This document shows positions 54,923-62,708 of a stretch of 64,000 nucleotides of DNA, in pieces. The position numbers were made by a program, and so were the translations under genes. The stretch is from Moritella sp. 24 (GTDB lineage: Bacteria; Pseudomonadota; Gammaproteobacteria; Enterobacterales; Moritellaceae). Within the stretch, counting starts at the first letter, position 1. Every line of letters begins with the position of its first letter. Under the pieces are notes generated by a model that saw only the letters and a program-made list of their open reading frames with translations, had not been told where the DNA came from and did no database searches. Location of the stretch: the NCBI RefSeq assembly GCF_018219155.1, contig NZ_CP056123.1:4101505-4165504 (forward strand), given 5' to 3'.

Positions 54923-56650
54923 CTAAACCCAAGCCCCTACCGGAGGCTGTATGGCTAATAACCCTTTCGTTTTTCGTATTGCTTTTCGACCGCGAGATTG
55001 TTTATTTAGATGCGATTTGTTAACGGCAGACGAGCGACTTAGCACCTGAGAACTACGCATAATACCCTCCTCTTCTTTCTCCATCCCTTTATCACTATTC
55101 ATCTCAACCGAACGTGTATAAGCATCATCAAGCTCAACCCCTCGAGATAAATCATCATGATAAGTACCATTTGAAAAATTTGCATCGACCGGAATTCGCC
55201 AAAGTTCCTCAGCCATCTTTCTATAATCATTTTCTAGCATATTTAATGACATAAGCGCATGTTCACTACAACGTACAACGGCCACTGTATTTAAATTTCG
55301 ATCGAGCTTTTCATTCTTGCGTCTTTGATATTTTTTGGTTGTCAGGTGATGCGCAAAACCATCCCATAGAATCACTTTAAGCGCGATAGGATTAACCGTG
55401 GCAGCAAAGCTACTTGAAGCACCTATTCCGGCTGTCACACCAGATGCCATTTTAAGGGTCATATCTCCAGACCCTTGTATTTTAGTTTCAATTTCGGCTG
55501 TTATGCCGATACCTGCCGAAACAGTCCCTGAAATTTTAGCTGACGCAGCATTAATACCACGCGCTTTAAAAGTCACCGTACTCGATCCTGTTGCTTTTAG
55601 GCCCGCGAACGCACTTGCACCAAGTTTGCATACAATAATTTCATCTTTGTCATAAATATTCTTAGAATTTAAAGCAAAATTAGAATAAGCCTTTACTTCC
55701 GCACCAACGAATAGCTCTGCTTCATTGGTCATCGCCATAATTTGACCCACAGTCAGCTCATGCTTAACAGTAACTTTTGCCCCAACCATGGCTGCTAACT
55801 CTGCATTTACGCCCAAATCAATACCAGGAATTAATTGCATCGGAGTAGAAGAGCTCGTTTTAGCACTGCCGCTAGCAAATTTAACTTCATCAGCAATATT
55901 AACTTTTGCCTTAAAGTGAGTACCCATAGAAGCTTTTGTTGTTACTTTATTCTGGATAATATTCGCAAAGTCCCAGGTCTTACTGTATTCAACTTTTAAA
56001 CCAGCAAACAACTCAACACTCGCATCTAAATAACTATCACCACCATCATTCGCAGAGGCCTTCAAAAGACTCTGGCGACATTTGTAATCATTCAGAATTT
56101 TCCATACTTGTTCATTAAACTGGCTTCGCTCATTATAAGCTTTTTCTAAAGAGGATATCTGAGCGTCAAGAATCTGAACTTGTAGGCGACCTAACTCACC
56201 TTGGGCGATAATACTCGGTTTCATTATTTCAGCTAAACGTTGCTTCTGAAAAATGAAATTAAAAAATGTCCGGTTAACACATTTATCTCGAATCGCTTCA
56301 TGCGGGGTTCGACTCGGTCTTACAACTTTAACCTGCTCAGGAAAATGGCGCATCGCAGAAGCCACAAGACATTGCCAAGTTGAATCCTCAGTAATTGCGG
56401 ATATACCATACTCATATGCACTACTGCGATTTTTATGATGCTGATACTTCATCGCTTCAAGTAGCGAGTAAACACCATCAACCCCTCTTTGCAAAGCTGG
56501 AAGTGCTCTGATTGCATTACGTTTTCCGTACGCTTTTTCTAACCGATCTAACCATTTATCGAATTCTCTCGAGCATACACCAGCCTTACCTAAGTTATTA
56601 CTGATGAGATCCAAATCTAATTCTAAGTGGGGTTGACTTTGAAGTGGCAT
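54923..56650 (-). CDS. Protein of unknown function with Gly/Ala-rich repeated modules
   Basis: 575 residues, not recognised. No signal peptide. An N-terminal helical region (about 1-215) precedes a repetitive middle (about 218-430) in which short modules of one pattern recur: VELFAGLKVEYS, AELFVGAEVKAYS, ASAFAGLKATGSS, GTVSAGIGITAE and SGVTAGIGASSS, spaced roughly 25-70 residues apart. This looks like amphipathic beta-hairpins or a membrane-active segment. The C-terminus (about 500-575) is very charged and ends basic. The ATG at 56650 has an AGGAA site. Single-gene unit. A toxin or effector is possible but unproven. Confidence 0.6.
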   Translation of the reverse strand: MPLQSQPHLELDLDLISNNLGKAGVCSREFDKWLDRLEKAYGKRNAIRALPALQRGVDGVYSLLEAMKYQHHKNRSSAYEYGISAITEDSTWQCLVASAMRHFPEQVKVVRPSRTPHEAIRDKCVNRTFFNFIFQKQRLAEIMKPSIIAQGELGRLQVQILDAQISSLEKAYNERSQFNEQVWKILNDYKCRQSLLKASANDGGDSYLDASVELFAGLKVEYSKTWDFANIIQNKVTTKASMGTHFKAKVNIADEVKFASGSAKTSSSTPMQLIPGIDLGVNAELAAMVGAKVTVKHELTVGQIMAMTNEAELFVGAEVKAYSNFALNSKNIYDKDEIIVCKLGASAFAGLKATGSSTVTFKARGINAASAKISGTVSAGIGITAEIETKIQGSGDMTLKMASGVTAGIGASSSFAATVNPIALKVILWDGFAHHLTTKKYQRRKNEKLDRNLNTVAVVRCSEHALMSLNMLENDYRKMAEELWRIPVDANFSNGTYHDDLSRGVELDDAYTRSVEMNSDKGMEKEEEGIMRSSQVLSRSSAVNKSHLNKQSRGRKAIRKTKGLLAIQPPVGAWV

Positions 56651-56982
56651 ATTAGCGATTCCTATTATAATTTGAATTCATAAAACTATTCACTCAAAAA
56701 GCATCATTATTGCCCACAGGGATTACCCTTATATATCGAGCTAGGAATAAAAACGTAACATACTATTTGTTCTATTTCTGATATTGAAGCCTATCGCTTA
56801 CAACACCTTACACCCTCTTACAACAGACGTGGTTTTATTGGGAATTCACAATTAAATTTGAAGGTATGACGTTTATTGAAGCGCACTTTAGAGCTATAAC
56901 GTAAGGAATTAAGAGTTAGGAATTAGGAATTAGGAATTAATTTATTCCTGAAGAAATAAGATAGGCCAGATAGAACGAACGC
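56651..56982. other. Non-coding region with short heptamer repeats
   Basis: 332 bp between two leftward genes. At 56902-56936 the heptamer TTAGGAA is repeated: three exact copies (56916-56936) preceded by two diverged ones. No gene is apparent. The heptamers could vary in number by slippage. The rest is AT-rich, with probable promoter for the 575-residue gene near its right of 56651. Confidence 0.5.
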
Positions 56983-57537
56983 TCATTCTGCTAACCTCTT
57001 TCTAATCGCGAATCCTAAAAGACCTAAAATGATCAAGATTAATACACCGGGTTCTGAAACACTGGTGAATTCGAAATTAGTATAGGCAAAACCAGAACCT
57101 GTGCTTGAATCTGTTATCAGCAGTCTAGTAATACCACTAAAGCCGGTGAAATCAACAATCGTGTCAGATATGACACCAATACTAGAAAGTAAAATAGCAC
57201 CGCTATAAATCTCCAGTAATGCAGAATCACCTCGATCAAAAAACTGCGTATTCAATGTCAGATCAGAAACAGAATCAGAAAAAAGTACTTCAGCACTGCC
57301 TTCACAAGATCCACCAGCAATACTACAGAATCCTCCGCCTCCGAGAGCACCAAAATCACCAGGAGCATAAACAAAAGAGTCTGTTCCAAATGAATTAATG
57401 GTGGCATTAGAAAGTGATATCGTTGTCGAATTCAAATAACCGTTATTAACTTCCGTGAAATCAAGAAACCCAGCCTGTGCAACAGAAGTAAACCAAACAC
57501 TAAAAAACCAACTCAATAGAATCTTACATTTCATCAT
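56983..57537 (-). CDS. PEP-CTERM-like sorted surface protein
   Basis: 184 residues: signal peptide ending near AQA, a Gly/Ser/Phe-rich beta-style body with two Cys (GGFCSIAGGSCEGS), and a C-terminal SEPGVLILIILGLLGFAIRKR: a proline-containing motif, a membrane helix and a basic end. This is the PEP-CTERM/exosortase sorting layout with SEP in place of PEP. No exosortase gene is in the window. The function of the body is unknown. Confidence 0.75.
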   Translation of the reverse strand: MMKCKILLSWFFSVWFTSVAQAGFLDFTEVNNGYLNSTTISLSNATINSFGTDSFVYAPGDFGALGGGGFCSIAGGSCEGSAEVLFSDSVSDLTLNTQFFDRGDSALLEIYSGAILLSSIGVISDTIVDFTGFSGITRLLITDSSTGSGFAYTNFEFTSVSEPGVLILIILGLLGFAIRKRLAE

Positions 57538-58022
57538 TGACTCTCCTTTTACCCAGTCCCTATCTACTAAGATAGCCTACACATAGGTTCTGCGTTCAGA
57601 AGCGGCAAAGATGAGCATCATATTTGCTACATAACCAAGACTTAATCGCCTCTCAAGTAAAAACATGATCAAGCTAGCAAATTACAAAAACAAAAAACTA
57701 TTAAATTATGTATATATAATCATTTAATCTGAATAACATTTAAAAGTTAAAATAATTAACTTAATTACAACAAAACAACAAACAATCAAACCCAGTGTAA
57801 TCAACAACTTAAAATAAAATAACAATTTTCATCGTTGAAAAATGATAATGAAAATATAGCCAAGCATAATAAGTCATTTTAAATCAATCAGATAGCTCTA
57901 TCCTCATAATTTATTTCGTGAGTAAGTTCAAAGATTGTTCATCTCTATTACGTATACTTCTTTCAACAAAAATGATTACAAATCAACAAAATAAATAAAC
58001 CTTCAAATAGGAGTATACCGAT
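57538..58022. other. Non-coding region before the triple-RidA gene
   Basis: 485 bp, about 70% AT by eye. A small hairpin GCAAAGATGA, GCA, TCATATTTGC lies at 57604-57626, upstream of the PEP-CTERM gene. The downstream gene has a clear AGGAG site at about 58009. No open frame of note and no RNA gene recognised. Confidence 0.4.
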
Positions 58023-59261
58023 ATGAGCACTAACATCATAAAAGCGTCAAGAAACACAGAAAATGCACCAAAAAACGCAGTATCAACCCAGACGGTCGCG
58101 TTTTCTCATTACAATAATATTTCAGCTCAATTACCTGTAGACCCTCAAACGGGTGATATCGTAATTGGTTGTATAAAAGACCAAGCAAAGCAGTGCTTAA
58201 CAAATATTAAAGCAATTGTAGAAAGTATCGGTCACGTGATGGACGACGTTGTTAAAATCAATATATTCGTTAAGAGTATCTCCGATATTGATGCTATAGA
58301 TGGTGTTTATACAACATTTTTCCAAAGTACACTTCCTACACGAGTAGTTGTCGCAGTAGCGGCGTTACCGATGAATGATGCTTTAGTACAAATGGATGCG
58401 CTTATTTCGAACGGTGAAGGTACAACGCCACAAGCGCCTTGCTCACTTATAAAACTATCAAGAAACACTGAGAATGCACCAATAAGTTCTGTATCGACAC
58501 AAACTGTGGCTTTTTCTCATTACAATAATATTTCAGCTCAATTGCCTATCGATCCAAAAACAGGTGAACTGATTATTGGCGGTGTAAAAGAGCAGACTGA
58601 ACAATGCTTAAATAACATTAAGGCTATTTTAGAAAGTATCGACCATGTGCTGGACGATGTCGTTAAAACAACTATATTCGTTAAAAACATCTCGGATGTT
58701 GAAGCGATAAACGAAGTTTGTGCCAAGTTTTATCCCCATTATGTACCTGCACGATCAATCGTTAACGCTTCCGCTTTACCTTTGGGAGCTTTAGTACAAA
58801 TTGATACATCAGTATCACATGGCGATGGTACACCGCCACAACTTCCAGAAGACAGCCGCCTACTTGTTATAGAAGCAAACAATACCGACAATGCCCCAGA
58901 AGTACCATATTCACATACTGTTGCTTTTTCTCACTACAATCATATTGCAGGTCAATTACCTTTAGACGCAAAAACAAATGAAATAGTAGCTGGCGATGTA
59001 AAAGACCAATCAAAGCAGTGCTTAAATAATATTAAAGCAATTTTAGAAAGTGTTGAGCATGTGATGGACGATGTCGTTAAAATAAACATCCAACTTAAAA
59101 ATATCGATGATATTGATGCAGTAAATGAAATCTACACAACATTCTTTAAAGGTGATCTTCCTGCAAGAACTGTCATTGGTGTTTCAGCTATTCCTATGGA
59201 TGCTTTAGTACAGATAGATGCCGTTGTATCTAACTGTGAAAGTACACCGCCACAGAGCTAA
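58023..59261 (+). CDS. Three tandem RidA (YjgF/UK114) domains in one chain
   Basis: 412 residues made of three RidA-family domains at about 1-138, 139-276 and 277-412. Each has the VAFSHYN pattern, a QLP(V/I/L)D segment, the DDVVK helix and the conserved Arg of the active site: LPTR (Arg about 107), VPAR (about 244) and LPAR (about 382). Ordinary RidA is a single 128-residue domain that trimerises, with one active site at each subunit interface; it hydrolyses reactive enamines and imines. Here three domains are fused, so one chain may fold as the whole trimer. The E of the usual EIEA motif is D (QMDA, QIDT, QIDA). Units 1 and 2 share long identical DNA stretches, so the duplication looks recent. 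Confidence 0.9.
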   Translation: MSTNIIKASRNTENAPKNAVSTQTVAFSHYNNISAQLPVDPQTGDIVIGCIKDQAKQCLTNIKAIVESIGHVMDDVVKINIFVKSISDIDAIDGVYTTFFQSTLPTRVVVAVAALPMNDALVQMDALISNGEGTTPQAPCSLIKLSRNTENAPISSVSTQTVAFSHYNNISAQLPIDPKTGELIIGGVKEQTEQCLNNIKAILESIDHVLDDVVKTTIFVKNISDVEAINEVCAKFYPHYVPARSIVNASALPLGALVQIDTSVSHGDGTPPQLPEDSRLLVIEANNTDNAPEVPYSHTVAFSHYNHIAGQLPLDAKTNEIVAGDVKDQSKQCLNNIKAILESVEHVMDDVVKINIQLKNIDDIDAVNEIYTTFFKGDLPARTVIGVSAIPMDALVQIDAVVSNCESTPPQS

Positions 59262-59296
59262 TCGGTACTTGATTGCAGTCTTATTACTTTCAAAAT

Positions 59297-59330
59297 AAAA
59301 AGAGTTTCAGTAACACTGAGGCTCTTTCTT
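59297..59330 (+). terminator. Terminator after the triple-RidA gene
   Basis: AAAGAGTTTCAG, loop, CTGAGGCTCTTT with one mismatch, followed by a T-rich stretch. The remainder of 59262-59571 (310 bp) is AT-rich; a 61-codon frame at 59361-59546 has no ribosome site or family signal and is not called. Confidence 0.75.
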
Positions 59331-59571
59331 GATAGCAGTAAAAATAATTGTGTAAAAACAATGAAAACTTCATCTAGATCTCCCTCGCCAATAAATAATT
59401 TTAGATTCAGCACACCATTACAATACTTTCATCATTATTGCGCCATCGTAAAAGTTATTTTCAATTTACTTCAATTGTTATTTAATTTGGCTAGCGTAAA
59501 CTTAGCACATCGAAAGAATACAGCCTTGAACCTTATATCGTTGTGAATGCTATTTATAATCACTACCTAGG

Positions 59572-60804
59572 ATGAATGAATTGAATATTGTTTTGGATAA
59601 TATCGGCACAATAACGTTATTTTTATTGTTGTTTAATTTTGTTATTAATTGGTTCTTTCGTTCGAAGGAATTTGCCATTTTTAGAGGCGTTATTTTAACA
59701 ATATACAGTTTGGTTTTTCTTACTTTATTTGACTCCTTAGTTAGCTTCGTCCCTCCTTTCATTGTGTTGCTGTTATATAGTTTAGTGTTTGTCGACACCC
59801 TACTTCTTGTTCGGCCTAAAATGCAGCCTGTTTGGATGCGAATTTTGGTTAATTGGCCTGGTCAGTGGTTTTTAGGCGCGACTATAATTGCATTTCCTTG
59901 GGCACTGTCCTTACTGTTCCTTGATAGTACTGATTTTCTATATATCCCTTATATACTCGGCGGGATAGGGTTATTACAAAATTTTCAAGTTACCAAAGAG
60001 AATGTATTTATAGATCTTAATGATAACGAAAACCCATCAAAATTAAGTCGATTAGACTTAGCTAAGCCAAGTTCGAATAATAACGACAAACTACATATAG
60101 TACAGTTAACAGACCCGCATTTAGGTCCGTATATGTCCGTTGCACGGCTTAAACGTATTTGTGAAAATGCGGTAAAGGAACAACCGGATCTCATTTTATT
60201 AACCGGTGATTTTTTAACGATGGAGTCCAAGGGATCTGCACAAATACTGTCGCAATCGCTAAGGCCATTAAAAGATTATAATGGGAAAGTGTTTGCTTGT
60301 ATGGGCAATCATGATCACGAAGCCCCTGAAATAGTAAGGGAAGCGTTGACGAACAATAATATTACTTTGCTGATAGATGAAGCTCAAACAGTACAAACAC
60401 GACTTGGTGCTGTTCAAGTGATTGGATTTGATTTTCATTTTAAAGATAGAGCATCGAAACTGAGTAAAGCGGTTAAGGACTTACCTGCAGTAAGGGAGGT
60501 AATCGCGCGTATTGCCCTATTACACGATCCTAGTCATGTTTTAGATCTACCAACTAATAATGATATAGATTTATTTTTAAGTGGGCATACACACGGTGGC
60601 CAAATAGGTTTGCTGAGCCTAGGGTTTAAAACGACGATACTGAGTCTATTTTCGAAATCGCCAGATCATGGCTTATGGGGAATAAATAAGACCAAGTTAT
60701 ATGTACATCGAGGTACCGGCCATTATGGATTCCCTTTTAGGTTGGGCGTGCCAGCAGAGCATAGCGTTATCAAGCTTACATTAAAGACATCAAAAATAGT
60801 ATAA
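59572..60804 (+). CDS. Membrane-anchored metallophosphoesterase (YkuE/YaeI-like)
   Basis: 410 residues with four or five N-terminal membrane helices (to about 145) and a C-terminal calcineurin-type phosphoesterase domain (about 178-405). The metal motifs are all present: LTDPHLGP, LTGDFL, MGNHDHEAP, and GHTHGGQ. Related proteins remove lipid-linked or pyrophosphate groups at the membrane (for example UDP-diacylglucosamine hydrolase-like activity), but the substrate here is unknown. Single-gene unit; a partial hairpin lies about 10 nt past its stop. Confidence 0.88.
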   Translation: MNELNIVLDNIGTITLFLLLFNFVINWFFRSKEFAIFRGVILTIYSLVFLTLFDSLVSFVPPFIVLLLYSLVFVDTLLLVRPKMQPVWMRILVNWPGQWFLGATIIAFPWALSLLFLDSTDFLYIPYILGGIGLLQNFQVTKENVFIDLNDNENPSKLSRLDLAKPSSNNNDKLHIVQLTDPHLGPYMSVARLKRICENAVKEQPDLILLTGDFLTMESKGSAQILSQSLRPLKDYNGKVFACMGNHDHEAPEIVREALTNNNITLLIDEAQTVQTRLGAVQVIGFDFHFKDRASKLSKAVKDLPAVREVIARIALLHDPSHVLDLPTNNDIDLFLSGHTHGGQIGLLSLGFKTTILSLFSKSPDHGLWGINKTKLYVHRGTGHYGFPFRLGVPAEHSVIKLTLKTSKIV

Positions 60805-61058
60805 ACAGTAATGGTACTGTAGTGGCTTAAATGCAGAGCTACTGTACTATATCCTCAGTAATAACTCATTACGCATACCGATTCAAGCGACCCCACGTCC
60901 ATGCTTTCACTAACAGCCACCAGTAAAACTTACCATCTTAAAAGTACAAGACAGTCTTGAATTTAGTGAGATTCCCTTACCCACAGATTCTGTATGCAAA
61001 AGTACTGGATATGGACGAGAGCTAATTTTCGTTGAGGCTCTATTCTATTACTTAAATA

Positions 61059-61122
61059 TGGTGCCCGAGGACGGACTTGAGCCATCACTCCTTTCGGAAG
61101 AGGATTTTGAATTCCTTGAGAC
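61059..61122 (-). other. Degenerate tRNA-Leu(CAA) 3' fragment, probable attachment site
   Basis: On the minus strand this reads as the 3' part of a class II leucine tRNA: an anticodon region TTCAAAA (anticodon CAA), a long variable arm CTTCC-GAAA-GGAG, a T arm GATGG-CTCAAGT-CCGTC, the acceptor 3' strand CTCGGGC, A, and CCA. The matching 5' acceptor strand (GCCCGAG) and D arm are missing, the anticodon loop has an extra base and the T loop starts with C instead of T. It is therefore a remnant, as left at the far end of an element integrated in the gene. The rest of 60805-61408 holds no gene. Confidence 0.65.
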
Positions 61123-61343
61123 GCCTTTACTGTGATTATAAACACTAGGATCTTGTTGGATATTCTTGTCCATAATTTGGGATTGTATTAGATCAAGTTA
61201 ACTACTGATACGTACAGGAATTACACCTATAAATAAATGACTAAACTCTAGAACCATTGCGCTTAATAAAAGTAATCAGCCTCATAAGAAAATTTCATAT
61301 TAACTATATCAACAAAAAACAACCTAATCGGATTAGATAAATA

Positions 61344-61403
61344 TTGACAAGTTACGCCAGAAACCATATCATCTGATGTGTTGACTAATCAGATGATATG
61401 GAG
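61344..61403 (+). promoter_or_regulatory. Strong promoter with overlapping perfect 14-bp inverted repeat
   Basis: TTGACA (61344-61349), 17-nt spacer, TATCAT (61367-61372) is a near-consensus sigma70 promoter. A perfect inverted repeat, CCATATCATCTGAT (61364-61377) and ATCAGATGATATGG (61388-61401) with a 10-bp spacer, covers the -10 element and start site and reaches the GGAG ribosome site (61400-61403) of the nuclease gene. Confidence 0.8.
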
Positions 61404-61408
61404 TAATT

Positions 61409-62629
61409 ATGAAAATAGAATTATTAGGCCAGTTTGGTAAAAACTGCACAATACAATCAATTGGTAGCGCAATTGAATCAACAATTATCAATGAACATCA
61501 TAACTACACTACGTTTAGAGCTTATTCTGCATTTGCTACTAGAAGTAAAGTTTCAAAATTAACTGAACTACTATCTTCACACGGTAATTTAAATACTTCT
61601 TTTTATATTGGCGTGGATCAAGGCGGTACTTCTGTAGAAGCTTTAGAGGCACTTCTTCATAGTGGTTTCAGCACAAGCATCATTTACACTACATCCAATT
61701 TTATTTTTCACCCTAAAATTTATATTTTTGAAGGTAAGGAAGAGTGCAGAATTATTTTAGGGTCATCAAACTTAACAGACAGTGGGTTTCTTAAAAATAT
61801 AGAGGCAAATATCGCGATTAATTTAAAGTTATCCGAGCCAGACGACTTAGCTTTTTACGAAGAACTAAACACTGCGTTATCAAGTTTAAGTGAAAATGAA
61901 AAAGTGCTTACAAAAGGCTTAATAAAACTACTACTAGATTCTGGCATAGTACCACCAGAGTCTAAAACCAGAAAAGCTTATTCAAAGTCACCCTCTGCCT
62001 CTCAAATTAATTTATTAAAACAAGATTTCCCAAGTATAGAAAGATCTGTAGGTACCAAAGCTTCTGATAAGGAAAAAGAAACTTCGAAGAATAAAAAAAT
62101 TAGTGTGCCGACCCCAGAAGAAAAACTACCTAGTTTAGTACACAAATTTTGGTTTGAGACAGGTCTGAGTACTGGAGGTTCAAGAAATATCTTAGATATA
62201 AGTATTAGTAGCCACGATAACATAATCCCAGGAGCATCTAGTTTATTTGGATTACCCCCATCAGAGGTCAGACATAATTATGAAAATACAACTCTTTTGA
62301 AAAGAATATCAATAGATTATGAAGGAGTTACGTTCAAGGGTAATGATATTATTTATCCTGTGTCAAAAGTGACAGGAAAATCGAATGGAAGTCTTAGATT
62401 ATCACTTAGAGGGGTATCAGATTCAGGTATCAAGTTTACAAAGTTGCTGAATAATGGGGAGCAGAAAGGGTTTGTGAATCAAGTTTGTATTTTTACCTAT
62501 ATGGACACAGATCATTACAAAATGGAACTTTTTGATCACGCAACTCATATTAAGGATATAGAGTCAAAGAGTATCAAAATAGATAAAGCAAATGCCAAAT
62601 CTAAAAAATTTGGCATACTAAAAAATTGA
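61409..62629 (+). CDS. PLD-fold restriction endonuclease-like protein (NgoFVII/BfiI type)
   Basis: 406 residues. The N-terminal domain (about 1-180) is a phospholipase D-like nuclease fold with one HxK site: FHPKIYIFEG followed by IILGSSNLTDSGF, the arrangement of BfiI/NgoFVII-type restriction enzymes, which act as dimers and need no metal. The C-terminal part (about 240-400) is probably a DNA-recognition domain. It stands in convergent orientation to a DNA methyltransferase-like gene, 79 bp away. Promoter and operator are described separately. Restriction is the best guess; a PLD helper of a larger defence system is possible. Confidence 0.78.
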   Translation: MKIELLGQFGKNCTIQSIGSAIESTIINEHHNYTTFRAYSAFATRSKVSKLTELLSSHGNLNTSFYIGVDQGGTSVEALEALLHSGFSTSIIYTTSNFIFHPKIYIFEGKEECRIILGSSNLTDSGFLKNIEANIAINLKLSEPDDLAFYEELNTALSSLSENEKVLTKGLIKLLLDSGIVPPESKTRKAYSKSPSASQINLLKQDFPSIERSVGTKASDKEKETSKNKKISVPTPEEKLPSLVHKFWFETGLSTGGSRNILDISISSHDNIIPGASSLFGLPPSEVRHNYENTTLLKRISIDYEGVTFKGNDIIYPVSKVTGKSNGSLRLSLRGVSDSGIKFTKLLNNGEQKGFVNQVCIFTYMDTDHYKMELFDHATHIKDIESKSIKIDKANAKSKKFGILKN

Positions 62630-62666
62630 TCAGCTTAAACACATCTTATGTTGTTAGAAAAATAAA

Positions 62667-62688
62667 TGGGCTTAGAAAAAATAGCCCA
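62667..62688. terminator. Bidirectional terminator-like hairpin between nuclease and methyltransferase
   Basis: TGGGCT, A-rich loop, AGCCCA lies in the 79-bp gap between the convergent genes, flanked by A/T-rich stretches. Confidence 0.6.
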
Positions 62689-62708
62689 CTTATTGTATCT
62701 ATTTCAAC

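Noticed and set aside
58023-59261. Repeated DNA in this stretch as a possible CRISPR or satellite array
   Set aside because: The repeats are about 410 bp, in frame and encode complete RidA domains.
59361-59546. 61-codon frame between the triple-RidA and metallophosphoesterase genes
   Set aside because: No ribosome site and no family pattern; the composition is that of AT-rich spacer.
60963-61145. 60-codon frame across the tRNA fragment
   Set aside because: It is translation of a tRNA remnant and its flank, a common artefact.
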